Of a stretch of DNA of 64,000 nucleotides, positions 28,070 to 37,017 are shown piece after piece. The stretch lies in contig MVQO01000179.1 of NCBI GenBank assembly GCA_002067585.1, positions 1 through 64,000 on the forward strand. Direction: 5' to 3'. The DNA comes from Syntrophorhabdus sp. PtaB.Bin027. Lineage in GTDB: Bacteria > Desulfobacterota > Syntrophorhabdia > Syntrophorhabdales > Syntrophorhabdaceae. The notes beneath the pieces are model-generated. The model was not told where the DNA came from, did not search any database, and saw only the letters and a list, made by a program, of their open reading frames with translations. Made by a program: the position numbers and the translations under genes. Position 1 is the first letter of the stretch; each line of letters starts with the position of its first letter.

Positions 28070-28972
28070 TCAATGTTTGCTCTTCGAGTATTTTATGGAA
28101 TACAGGGTTTTACGGGCTCTTCTCAAATATTTTGTCAGTTTCTGCGGAAGGAGATTTTTGACCCCCTTATGAAGCCCTAATGTTAACATACAGCTACCGA
28201 ACGGGCTTATGGGAACATAATAGCGGGGAATAATAATGTTTTCAAAGCCATTAAATTTTTTGAATTCCTGCAAGCTGTCGCTGCCCAATTTTCCATAATC
28301 ATATTTTGCATATGTCAGAAAAGGTACTTTCTTTGCTGCACATATCTCCACTGCTTTAGCAAGCAGAAGATTCATTGGTGATTTGTCTCTGTGGCGCTCT
28401 TTACCCAAAATACCCATGGTTCTTGCGTATCTGTCTGTATATACTACTTTTATATAGCCAATCAGTTCTCTCTGGTAATATGCCCCTATAAAGTCGGCTC
28501 TGTCCAGAAACGTGCTGTTCAGCCTTCTTACTGTCTCAAGGTCCATGCCGTAATATTTATTTTTTCTTTCTTGTTTGATACGTACTTCATTATAAATATC
28601 CGATATTCCTTTCACCAATTCTTCGTCAAAGCAGACATGCCTTATCTCTACTCCCGTTTTCTGGGCTTTCTTAATTCTGTTTCTTGATTGCTTCGTGATC
28701 TGATTTTCCTGCCAATACTGATAGGTTTTTATTGGAATCGCTGCGACGTTATCCCATTCCATGAAGAAATCATATTTTGGCCTGGATTCCGGCAACCTTT
28801 GAACAAAAGTAAAGAGGTCTAACCTCATTCCACTTTTCTTGAGATCATCCGCGACCGACTGAGGGTCATCAACATCTTGATCCCATTCTTCTTTGACTTC
28901 AGCAATCTTAAAATATTTACCCTTTATAATCAGCTCTGTACCATTACTTTCTGTAACATCAAACGCTTTCAT
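28070..28972 (-). CDS. FemAB/GNAT-like acyl- or aminoacyl-transferase
   Basis: 300 residues; AGGTG lies 9 bases before the ATG. The C-terminal half (about 125-270) has a GNAT-like fold of the FemAB/BioF2 kind (FLDRADFIGAYYQRELIGYI, YAKYDYGKLGSDSLQEFKKF, FENIIIPRYYVP). Family members transfer amino acids from aminoacyl-tRNA or acyl groups from CoA to peptidoglycan or sugars. Close to the AsnB-like and ATP-grasp genes, it could put an amino acid or acyl group on the glycan; that is inference. Confidence 0.65.
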   Translation of the reverse strand: MKAFDVTESNGTELIIKGKYFKIAEVKEEWDQDVDDPQSVADDLKKSGMRLDLFTFVQRLPESRPKYDFFMEWDNVAAIPIKTYQYWQENQITKQSRNRIKKAQKTGVEIRHVCFDEELVKGISDIYNEVRIKQERKNKYYGMDLETVRRLNSTFLDRADFIGAYYQRELIGYIKVVYTDRYARTMGILGKERHRDKSPMNLLLAKAVEICAAKKVPFLTYAKYDYGKLGSDSLQEFKKFNGFENIIIPRYYVPISPFGSCMLTLGLHKGVKNLLPQKLTKYLRRARKTLYSIKYSKSKH

Positions 28973-29171
28973 ATACTATCGCACCTGCTACATCTTGGCA
29001 CAAATGTATTCGACCACACTATCGATTGCGGTTTTTTGCGCAACAAAAAAACAACAAAATAATCTTACACGTTCATTGACAGGTTATTGCAAGAATTAAG
29101 CGGGGTCATCTTTGTTGCATGTACTAGAAGCATACCAACAAATAATTCTTTGGCAAACCCAATTGTATTTT

Positions 29172-30707
29172 TTATTTCACAAGTTTAAATCCTTTGGGTG
29201 CTGATATGTCAGGACTGGGTGGCATGGGACTGTCGGTGATCAGCGGATGTGGGTAAGGGAATGGTTTATATGTGCTATTTATTCCACTACAGTTTAAAGG
29301 TTTTGTAGTTGCATGGTAACAGAAATCCCTGTTGTTTTGAATATGGGTTTTGTTATTGAAATCATCTCTCACCACAGGATTAGTGGGATTACCGTTATAT
29401 GTGTTGTTCCAGAACAATGACGGGTATTTGGTCAACTGACCACGTATCGTGCCGTTAGGCGCAACGCCAATCTGGTCACGACAGGGATAGCCTGAACCAT
29501 CTTCGTTCCCGTCTAAGTTCTGGCAGGACCCTGCCTCTCCCCCGCAATCAGCATCACTTGAGCAGGAAATTGCGGCCGTCTTTGTACCAAGGCATATCTT
29601 TTTCGTAGATGAGCCACATCTGTCGCCCCAAGGAGATATATGTTGGTACTTTTCCATCGACCTGTCATTTTGCAAAACTATGGCTGTTGTTCCACTCCAC
29701 ATACCATTTGTTGACCGCGCTCCGTTTCTTGTCTCGAGAATGGTGTTATTATATATAATATGTGTCCCACCACGAAGGAAAAACCTTGGATCTGCTGAAT
29801 ATGCTTGTACATCTACTAGACGCACCGTATTGTTATATGCTTCGTACTGGACTATACCCCTATCCGAAGTTGTCGCATCATGCCCACCCAAATAATAATT
29901 TGTTATGTCGTTGTATCGTACGACAATCCGTCCACCGTTCTCGCCATCGCAAAACATTGTGTTTACGTCCGAATTTGATTTTGTGGCCACATTATCCTCA
30001 AAATACACGGCGTCCTCTGTTCCTACGCTTATAGCTCTGTTCCATGATTGATTCGCTTGAGCTTTGACGCCTTCCCACACAGTGTTTGCTTGATGACCGA
30101 TATAGTAATTATTGTGGTCGATAACCCCATAAGTATATCCATAAATTCTGATCCCTCTCGGCGACCCTGCTGCTCTGGTTGTGTTAAAATTGTTATGGTC
30201 TATCCTGAATCCGCCACCCGTGCTTGGCTTGGATGTGCCTTTCACATAAATAACACCGTCATATCCCGTAAAAGCACCAGTAAACTTGATGTTGGCGATG
30301 CGAAATTTCTTATCAGCTGTGCCGGTAATAACAATCGCAGAACTGAGACCTGAACCTTTAATTGAAGTCATTTCCGCACTCCCGAATGAGGGTATAGTAC
30401 CACTGCCTAAAATGTTGAGTGAGGTCACTTTTGTAAATCCATTTGACATGTTTATAGTCAATGGGCTAGACCATGTAGTAGAACAAGCAGGGAGATTAAT
30501 TGTTACATCCCCAATTCTACTTGATGCATCTGCTACGCATGCTGCCACGTCTGAATTAGCACAGGATGTGGGCATACCTGTATTGTCTGCCCAAATGCAA
30601 GCCCCACAAACATTGTTCACAAACCCGAAAATAATAAAAACACAAACGAACAACTTAAATACTATTTTGCTTTTGTCCATTCCAACAAATGAGCAATTAT
30701 TTATCAT
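29172..30707 (-). CDS. Secreted right-handed parallel beta-helix protein
   Basis: 511 residues with AGGAGA about 8 bases before the ATG and a signal peptide ending near VCGA. Short turns such as FRIDHNNFN, GVIDHNNYYIG, RIVVRYNDITNYY and IVQYEAYNNTV are typical of pectate-lyase/polysaccharide-modifying beta-helices. There are several Cys (CIWADNT, CANSDVAAC), suggesting disulfides. No DPHD motif of mannuronan C5-epimerases is visible, so despite the nearby AlgD-like gene an epimerase call is not supported. It may be a lyase or glycan-binding protein. A consensus sigma-54 promoter lies upstream. Confidence 0.7.
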   Translation of the reverse strand: MINNCSFVGMDKSKIVFKLFVCVFIIFGFVNNVCGACIWADNTGMPTSCANSDVAACVADASSRIGDVTINLPACSTTWSSPLTINMSNGFTKVTSLNILGSGTIPSFGSAEMTSIKGSGLSSAIVITGTADKKFRIANIKFTGAFTGYDGVIYVKGTSKPSTGGGFRIDHNNFNTTRAAGSPRGIRIYGYTYGVIDHNNYYIGHQANTVWEGVKAQANQSWNRAISVGTEDAVYFEDNVATKSNSDVNTMFCDGENGGRIVVRYNDITNYYLGGHDATTSDRGIVQYEAYNNTVRLVDVQAYSADPRFFLRGGTHIIYNNTILETRNGARSTNGMWSGTTAIVLQNDRSMEKYQHISPWGDRCGSSTKKICLGTKTAAISCSSDADCGGEAGSCQNLDGNEDGSGYPCRDQIGVAPNGTIRGQLTKYPSLFWNNTYNGNPTNPVVRDDFNNKTHIQNNRDFCYHATTKPLNCSGINSTYKPFPYPHPLITDSPMPPSPDISAPKGFKLVK

Positions 30708-31126
30708 AAAAAATCTCCTTTCTTTCTGAATACGTTATGGTACAAATTTTTTTTAAAAAAAGCCAAGTATCATTCTTCATAAACAATCAGATACAAAAAA
30801 CTAATCTATACCATAGCAGAAGAACTTGTTAATTCAAAATGATGATTGTCAAGTTCATTTAGCCATCCAAATTGATATGAGCTCTTTGAGTGAATGACTT
30901 TATTTGCTATTCTAGCAAACTATGTGCCAAGACACTATGATACCTTTTGTAGTGCGATGCAGGCAGGCGCGACCTACTTTCAATTGTATTTTTGTTAACG
31001 CTTTATTGCATGAAATTCCCTACATTTAGCGCCAACTTATGCAGGTTTCCACCACTTATCTCGTGAGCATTCGTTCACAATACACTGTAATAGATTTTAG
31101 CCCTTAAACACCTTCCTTAAACTACA
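30708..31126. other. 419-base intergenic region with a sigma-54 promoter
   Basis: AT-rich gap between the second AsnB-like gene and the beta-helix gene. It contains the sigma-54-type site at 30914-30929 and the ribosome-binding site of the beta-helix gene. I saw no open frame of interest and no clear terminator. The stretch upstream of the promoter (about 30940-31060) is where an enhancer-binding regulator could bind. Confidence 0.6.
30914..30929 (-). promoter_or_regulatory. Sigma-54 (RpoN) promoter, perfect consensus
   Basis: On the minus strand the sequence is TGGCAC-ATAGT-TTGCT, a complete match to TGGCAC-N5-TTGCW with correct GG/GC spacing. It points at the beta-helix gene, whose ATG at 30707 is about 210 bases downstream. 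Sigma-54 promoters need an activator ATPase; none is encoded in the window. Confidence 0.8.
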
Positions 31127-32968
31127 TCAACACTCATCGCAATAGTTCGTTTCTATTAACAACCGTTGAATTAATTCGCAGGAGAGTGCATAGTGTATCT
31201 CAAGGGTATAATTTCCCTGACCATCGGTGTGGTCCTGCACCATTTTTTCAAGAAAACGCCTACTCAGGTAAGGCCTAGTGAGAGCACTTTCGTCAAGTAA
31301 AATATTCCGTACGTATCTAGACAATTTGTCTCGATACCAGATACGGAAGTGATAAAATTTGTGCTTTCCGAGGAAAAACTTTTCGAGATGCAGAGGTGAC
31401 AGGGCGCCATCAACACTCGCCAACCACTGAGGCATTCCATAATCGTAGGCGTATTCAGCCTTAAATGTAAACTCCCGGTATAAATGGTTCACTTTTGTCC
31501 ACAGTGGTATAGGGCGATACAGCATACCACGGTCAGTCGCTATTTTCCCCAGCGCAGAACTGCCTTCGGTAATCAGACGTAAAGAAAGCTCCTTGCTGTT
31601 AACTGCGGTATCCTGTGTTTGAAAGGCAAGGGCAACAAGATTGTTGTCCAAGTACGGCGCCCGCAAGGTAAGCTGCGACTGCTCAAGGGCGAAACGGGAA
31701 AAATGATGCCACGGAACCTGCTTGAAGGTAACAAATGAAAGTCTGTTTTCATTTAGTTCTTCAGCATAAGTTTGTTCGGCAGTTCTGAGGAGATGGCCAA
31801 ATTCCTGGTCAAAGAGTCGTTCGTTCAGCAATTTGGGCCTGAATGCAATTGAACTTCTGAGAACTTCCTGGCCATAGTTTCCTGTCAGGCGCACAGGCGC
31901 AATTTCCCTGGCCCGTTGATTGGCAAAAAGATCGGCTGCACCACTGACGTTCATGGCTCCATCAGTAATATATACTGTTTTCTCGGCCAAAATGGGGAAC
32001 TGGGAAATGAAGTCATCAGTCACACGGATAACATAATGGGGTTGCTGACAAATCCTGGCTATCTTGCGGGCAATCTCAACATCTACGGAATCCTGGAGCA
32101 TTCCTCCAAACGTATAACAGGGCAAAGTATTGGGGGGTAAATTCGCCCAGGCCATTATCATGCGTCCATCAACACCACCGGTGAGTGACATAGCAATGCG
32201 CTCTTTGCCCTGGAAATATCGAGGAAGAATCCTCGCCCACGTTTCCTTTAATTTATTGTAATAGTTAGAGTAGCTTAAAGATTCCCCGTTTTCCCAGGAT
32301 GACCTGTTAAAGTAGGAGGTTTTATTCGTTTTCTTCCTGTGAGAGAACCGCCATGCTGATGCCCCTGGAAGCAGAGAGATGCCTGAAAAAAGAGTTCTGT
32401 TTTGCAGCACGCAGCCGCACGAAAATGTTTCTGCCAGGCCTCTGTAATCTATTTGTCGCAGCTCCGGCAAAACTCTTAGAAGTGTCTTCGCCTCAGAGGA
32501 AAAAAAGAAACCATCTTTGTTCTCATGGTAATAGATCCGCTTCAATCCAAACCGGTCATTGAACAACGTGGCGCTCATATTCCGAAGATCTACCAGCACG
32601 CCACAAAACAAACCATTGAGTTTCTCAAAGAACTTTGTACCTGTCTCCTCGTAAAGATGGACCAGGTAGCTTGCGTCATCCGTTGAAAAGTTATGGTCTC
32701 TGGCCCTGAGGCTCTGGAGCTCCCCTGGCTCTCTAAAGTCTTCTCCTGAGAATATAAGGCAGATATTCTTTGTCTCATTCCAGACAGGCATACAATCTGA
32801 AAAAGAGCCCGAGTGGCTCACCCACCCAAGCCACAGACCGAGCTGTTCGTTAATATAAGTTCCCGAAGTGTAGAATGGTTCGTGCATCATACACCGCACC
32901 ATCTCTCGAATGGCAATTGAGTTTTTCTCAGGATAGGTAATTCCTATTATTCCGACAATGCCTGGCAT
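31127..32968 (-). CDS. Asparagine-synthetase-like amidotransferase without glutaminase Cys
   Basis: 613 residues. It starts MPGIVGI, so the Cys nucleophile is Pro and free ammonia or another nucleophile must be used instead of glutamine. The ammonia-domain remnant keeps FNDRFGLKRIYYHE. The synthetase domain has a recognisable ATP loop (MSLTGGVDGR, near residue 262) and LTGNYGQEVLR where AsnB has GEGADELFGG. AsnB relatives amidate sugar carboxylates in some O-antigens; with an AlgD-like gene two genes upstream, amide or peptide bond formation on a uronic acid is a reasonable guess. Confidence 0.8.
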   Translation of the reverse strand: MPGIVGIIGITYPEKNSIAIREMVRCMMHEPFYTSGTYINEQLGLWLGWVSHSGSFSDCMPVWNETKNICLIFSGEDFREPGELQSLRARDHNFSTDDASYLVHLYEETGTKFFEKLNGLFCGVLVDLRNMSATLFNDRFGLKRIYYHENKDGFFFSSEAKTLLRVLPELRQIDYRGLAETFSCGCVLQNRTLFSGISLLPGASAWRFSHRKKTNKTSYFNRSSWENGESLSYSNYYNKLKETWARILPRYFQGKERIAMSLTGGVDGRMIMAWANLPPNTLPCYTFGGMLQDSVDVEIARKIARICQQPHYVIRVTDDFISQFPILAEKTVYITDGAMNVSGAADLFANQRAREIAPVRLTGNYGQEVLRSSIAFRPKLLNERLFDQEFGHLLRTAEQTYAEELNENRLSFVTFKQVPWHHFSRFALEQSQLTLRAPYLDNNLVALAFQTQDTAVNSKELSLRLITEGSSALGKIATDRGMLYRPIPLWTKVNHLYREFTFKAEYAYDYGMPQWLASVDGALSPLHLEKFFLGKHKFYHFRIWYRDKLSRYVRNILLDESALTRPYLSRRFLEKMVQDHTDGQGNYTLEIHYALSCELIQRLLIETNYCDEC

Positions 32969-33148
32969 ATCATTACATTTTTACCTTCATCACAAACTTT
33001 TTGGATCACTTTGCTGGAAGCTTTTAGTTGCTCATTTCTGATAAACCCGTTTTAGCTAAGCTTTTTTTAATTTTTTTGGATAAATGTTTTACACTGCACC
33101 TTAACTCAATCAATGGAAGGTAATTTGATTACAATTCGATGTTGATTA

Positions 33149-34264
33149 TTATTTTTTATTCACAGAATTCGCAAGAGCTAAAGCTTTTTGGAATACGGGG
33201 TTATTACGATAACCACCATAAGCTATGTCCGACAATTGCATATCATAATACCGTGCGTTACCCTCTATCAATACAGGTCCGTGATTAGAAATCGCTATAT
33301 CCCAACCAATCATTGCCTGAGGCATTAAACTTGCTGCATCGAGGGCGAGTTGCTTTACATCAGCAAAAAATGGCAGCTGGAAATTTGAAAATAAAATTTC
33401 GGAATCCGGATGCATAGAGTAAGTCCTCGCTCCTTTCATTAACTTGTTTCGACCATAAGCTCTTAATCTTCCATTTTCGATGTCTATTGGTACAAAAATT
33501 CCGCCGGCCTGAATGTTATCAATGTGGCTACCAGACAACCCTACACGTAGAAATGCCGATAGTATTTCCGGCCTCTTGCCACGCGCTTTGAACGTGTCCA
33601 TCCTAATAGTATTTAGGCTTGTATCATTTAGGATACCAAGATCCATATGCTGTATGATTTCGTCTTGGATGAGAAACGATCCCTTTGACAAAAAGGTAAG
33701 GGTGTCTACCATCTGTTGCAAAGAAAAATGACTAGATATTCTAATTTTCTTGGTACTATGCCCGCAAGATCCGGTTATGGGCTTAATGAATATGGATTTA
33801 TTCATGGACTCAGCTAAAACAAATGACAGATACTCACTACCAGAATCAAAATCACTAATATCATAGCGCACCCAGTTGCCATCCTTGCAACTAAAACCAG
33901 ACTCGTAGATATTGTAGCCAAGTAAATGAGGAAGACTAATATTATGCAACGCATAATATTGATGAAAACTTAGCTTATTACCGAGGATGTCGACAGCCCC
34001 AGCGTCGCAAATGATCTCTTGGATAAGGTTCATCTCTTTTTTTCCGAGATGAGCCATCAAGTTTTTTTGCCCTTTTTTATAGAGAAAACTGGTAAAATAG
34101 TGAACAGGTAGCTCCCTCATTTTCATACACAAGAAGATAAACTCGCAAATCATTTGACATACTGGTTTTCTATCGCCATCTCTCAAGGCCATTCTCAAAT
34201 TAGACAGCCAGTGAGAATTAGGCTGCAACAAAGCGTATTGTGTTGATGTCTTTGCGTCGTGCAT
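33149..34264 (-). CDS. Sugar-transfer-associated ATP-grasp protein
   Basis: 371 residues; AAGGGGG precedes the ATG. The ATP-grasp part (about 120-360) shows IFIKPITGSCGHSTKKIRI (ATP-binding), FLIQDEIIQH, SLNTIRMDTF, GGIFVPID and MIGWDIAISNHGPVLIEGN, the last carrying metal-binding Glu and Asn. This matches the ATPgrasp_ST family found in polysaccharide loci. ATP-grasp enzymes join a carboxylate to an amine through an acyl phosphate. With the Cys-less AsnB-like pair and a FemAB-like gene it forms a possible glycan amidation/peptidylation set. Confidence 0.85.
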   Translation of the reverse strand: MHDAKTSTQYALLQPNSHWLSNLRMALRDGDRKPVCQMICEFIFLCMKMRELPVHYFTSFLYKKGQKNLMAHLGKKEMNLIQEIICDAGAVDILGNKLSFHQYYALHNISLPHLLGYNIYESGFSCKDGNWVRYDISDFDSGSEYLSFVLAESMNKSIFIKPITGSCGHSTKKIRISSHFSLQQMVDTLTFLSKGSFLIQDEIIQHMDLGILNDTSLNTIRMDTFKARGKRPEILSAFLRVGLSGSHIDNIQAGGIFVPIDIENGRLRAYGRNKLMKGARTYSMHPDSEILFSNFQLPFFADVKQLALDAASLMPQAMIGWDIAISNHGPVLIEGNARYYDMQLSDIAYGGYRNNPVFQKALALANSVNKK

Positions 34265-34392
34265 GCGCGCCCCCTTTTGTCGTTATTTTTAATGGCTACT
34301 GTCTCACATGACTTTGTGTTTAGAAAATCGCCGCAGACACAATGAATAACGCATTATTTAACTTTTTCCTAGACTGATATGTCTTCACTTTC

Positions 34393-35712
34393 TTACCAAC
34401 ATATACCGTAATATTCGCCTGGTACCCTGGCACCATCCTTAACGATTCGGACAAGATCAACCACTATCTGGTTTTCTCTTACGTGTGAGAGCACAGCAGT
34501 TTTGAACTTGTCTGTATAATTTCCTATGACTATTATGTCTGATGATTCAATCAGCATTTCGGGCGTTGGACACATCAGCGATGATATATGCGGAATTTCT
34601 TTTGTGATATACTCTTTATTGGCGCCAACCAAACCTGCCAATGACACATTTTCATCATAGATCTTTACATCAAACCCCTTGCCCAACATTGTTTCGATAA
34701 GTTCAACATGTGGACTTTCTCGCAGGTCGTCGGTTCCCGCCTTGAAGCTTAGGCCCAAAAATCCAAGTTTGAGTCCTTTATATTGCATTAGTTTTGTTAC
34801 AACCTTTTGAATCTGGCGTTTATTGCTTGGCAGGATTGCGCTCAGAACAGGTGTGTCCACATCCAGCATCTTCGATTTGTATGTAATAGCCCTTACGTCC
34901 TTTGGCAGACACGAACCACCGAAGGCAAAACCCGGCTTAAGGTAATAAGGGGACAGATTAAGCTTATCATCCATACAAAATATTTCCATCACTTTGTGCC
35001 CATCGATACCTAATTCTTTGCAAACATTTCCTACTTCATTTGCAAAAGTGACTTTGAGCGCATGGAATGAATTGTCCGCATACTTAACCATCTCTGCCAC
35101 CTTAATTTTAGTTCTGACCATCGGGCCTCCGATTGGTTTAAACATTTTTTCAAAGGGATCACCAGATGCTTTGTCATATTCTCCAATTACTGTTTTGGGT
35201 GGGTTATAAAAATCTTCTATAGAGCTTCCTTCTCTAAGGAACTCCGGTATCATGGACACCCCAAAATCAATTCCCAACTTTTTTTGTGAATTCTTCTCTA
35301 TTATTGGACACACAACGCCTTCAACTGTTCCTGGTAATACAGTGCTTCGAATTCCTATCGTAATGTAATCTTTTCTTCTTGCCAGCGCCTGGCCAATCTG
35401 CTCAGATACTCTCTCTACGAACATTAAGTTGATACTTCCATTTGGGTTGCTCGGGGTACCAACACATACAAGGACTGCTCCTGCTTTTTGTACGGCGTCG
35501 GCCCAGTCAGTTGTTGCCTGGAATTTTTTTTGGTTTACAACTTTCTTTATCAGACCTTCTATATCTTTTTCTATAATCGGGCTTCTGCCTTCGTTGATCA
35601 ATGACACCTTCGTGTCGTTAGAATCAACTCCAATCACTTCATGGCCCAATTCTGCTAGACATGCCCCTGTAACAGCACCTACGTATCCCAAGCCAAAAAT
35701 TGCAATTCTCAT
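34393..35712 (-). CDS. algD: GDP-mannose 6-dehydrogenase (AlgD-like)
   Basis: 439 residues with AAGGAG before the ATG. The start IFGLGYVGAVTGACLAELGH, the block FAFGGSCLPKDVRAITYKS with the catalytic Cys, SFKAGTDDLRESPHVEL, HISSL and the terminal GICW are closer to AlgD (GDP-mannose dehydrogenase of alginate synthesis) than to UDP-glucose dehydrogenases. It oxidises GDP-mannose to GDP-mannuronate with two NAD. No alginate polymerase (Alg8/44) is in the window, so mannuronate probably enters a heteropolymer. Confidence 0.85.
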   Translation of the reverse strand: MRIAIFGLGYVGAVTGACLAELGHEVIGVDSNDTKVSLINEGRSPIIEKDIEGLIKKVVNQKKFQATTDWADAVQKAGAVLVCVGTPSNPNGSINLMFVERVSEQIGQALARRKDYITIGIRSTVLPGTVEGVVCPIIEKNSQKKLGIDFGVSMIPEFLREGSSIEDFYNPPKTVIGEYDKASGDPFEKMFKPIGGPMVRTKIKVAEMVKYADNSFHALKVTFANEVGNVCKELGIDGHKVMEIFCMDDKLNLSPYYLKPGFAFGGSCLPKDVRAITYKSKMLDVDTPVLSAILPSNKRQIQKVVTKLMQYKGLKLGFLGLSFKAGTDDLRESPHVELIETMLGKGFDVKIYDENVSLAGLVGANKEYITKEIPHISSLMCPTPEMLIESSDIIVIGNYTDKFKTAVLSHVRENQIVVDLVRIVKDGARVPGEYYGICW

Positions 35713-35809
35713 AGCGAGCTCCTTGAATAGATTTTGTGTTATTTTTAGATTGTTAAGTGCGCTGTCAAGATATTTTATAGAATTTTAATTAATATAAACA
35801 ATGTATTGT

Positions 35810-36910
35810 TTAGCTTTGCATCGGATCCGGGTTTGGCTTTAAGCCGAGCGAGTCCAAACAACTCTTAAAGCCTTCAAACATATTCTGAATAGATCCATGC
35901 TTTAAGATGTCCTCTCTTGCGTTTGCTGAGAACTTGTTCCGCTCCGTGTCATTGGTCAATAAATAAAAAATTCTATCCTTAAGTGCTGTCAAATTGTTGT
36001 TCGGCACAATAAAACCATTTCTGCCATGCACAAGATAGTTAATCTCAGGAGGTTGAGAGCCTTCCTCGGTAACCACAGGCAAACCCCAGTAAAAAGCTTG
36101 ATTTAAGCCCAATCCGACATGCCCTGGGAGCGAAAATACATCAGCCATTTTGAATATTCTACTAATTTGAATATGTTGGGGGTCATATATTTCCCCAAGA
36201 TAAATGATGTTTTTTCTATTCATTACTGCCTGCAAATCGTCATTAACCCCCGCACCAACCACAACCAAACCATGGTCAGAAGAATTCACATGTTCAAAAA
36301 CTCTTATCAGATGGTCAAGTTTTTTTCTGCCACCACCCTCATTCATTCTGCCTACTGCAAGTACAACCTTGTCAAAATGAAGCCCGAGGCCTTTCTTGAT
36401 CTCTTCTTTAGACTCTTTTATTTCAGGAAAATCTTCAAAATTCAATGTATTATTTGCAACATGTACCTTGTGATGATGCCGTGAGTGTATGTATTTCATT
36501 TCGTTGCGAGAATATAGTATGAGCCTATCGAAGCTTGCATGTGTAAATTTGTAAAGTGATCGGCTAACTATCCCGTTTGGATTATCCAAGTTAGCGCCCT
36601 TGGTCCAGAAAATCACGGGTATTTTCTGAGATTTTAACCAAAAAAGGAGGGGCCAGATAATACAATTTTTAAGATGGAGAAAGATGATTACAGCATCCGG
36701 TTTGCTTTGTGTTATTTCTCTCTTATACAATGAAAACCTAAAAGGAATTTCCCTAAAATCAAAATTTATTTCGTGGGGATTCTGCTTCTGCAACTGATCA
36801 CTCCGCACAATAAAATCCCATCCAACCTCATTAAAACGTTTCGCAAAATAATTATAGATAGACACCCTGTAATGCATCACTCTGTTTGATATCAGGAGTA
36901 CTTTTTTCAT
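35810..36910 (-). CDS. Glycosyltransferase family 4
   Basis: 366 residues. The N-terminal half is the acceptor domain (LLISNRVMHYRVSIYNYFAK) and the C-terminal half the GT4 donor domain, with VVLAVGRMNEGGGRKKLDHL, LVVVGAG and the acidic donor site FSLPGHVGLGLNQAFYWGLP followed by VTEEG. It likely adds a residue in the AlgD-derived branch. It lies 97 bases upstream of the AlgD-like gene. Confidence 0.85.
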   Translation of the reverse strand: MKKVLLISNRVMHYRVSIYNYFAKRFNEVGWDFIVRSDQLQKQNPHEINFDFREIPFRFSLYKREITQSKPDAVIIFLHLKNCIIWPLLFWLKSQKIPVIFWTKGANLDNPNGIVSRSLYKFTHASFDRLILYSRNEMKYIHSRHHHKVHVANNTLNFEDFPEIKESKEEIKKGLGLHFDKVVLAVGRMNEGGGRKKLDHLIRVFEHVNSSDHGLVVVGAGVNDDLQAVMNRKNIIYLGEIYDPQHIQISRIFKMADVFSLPGHVGLGLNQAFYWGLPVVTEEGSQPPEINYLVHGRNGFIVPNNNLTALKDRIFYLLTNDTERNKFSANAREDILKHGSIQNMFEGFKSCLDSLGLKPNPDPMQS

Positions 36911-37017
36911 TTCAATCCAATATCAATCATTATTTTGAGACCATGAAATCTTTAAAAACACAGACATGTTTATATGGGTAAGTATGTATTCTACGGATAC
37001 TTTAGCCGTCCTCAAAA

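Noticed and set aside
29003-29020. TGGCAC on the plus strand
   Set aside because: The following bases are AAATGTATT, with no TTGC element, and there is no plus-strand gene.
29172-30707. Beta-helix protein as a mannuronan C5-epimerase (AlgG-like)
   Set aside because: No DPHD-type catalytic motif is seen; only the fold type and the nearby AlgD gene would support it.
35763-35768. TTGACA upstream of the AlgD-like gene as a promoter
   Set aside because: A perfect -35 word but no convincing -10 at 16-18 bases.
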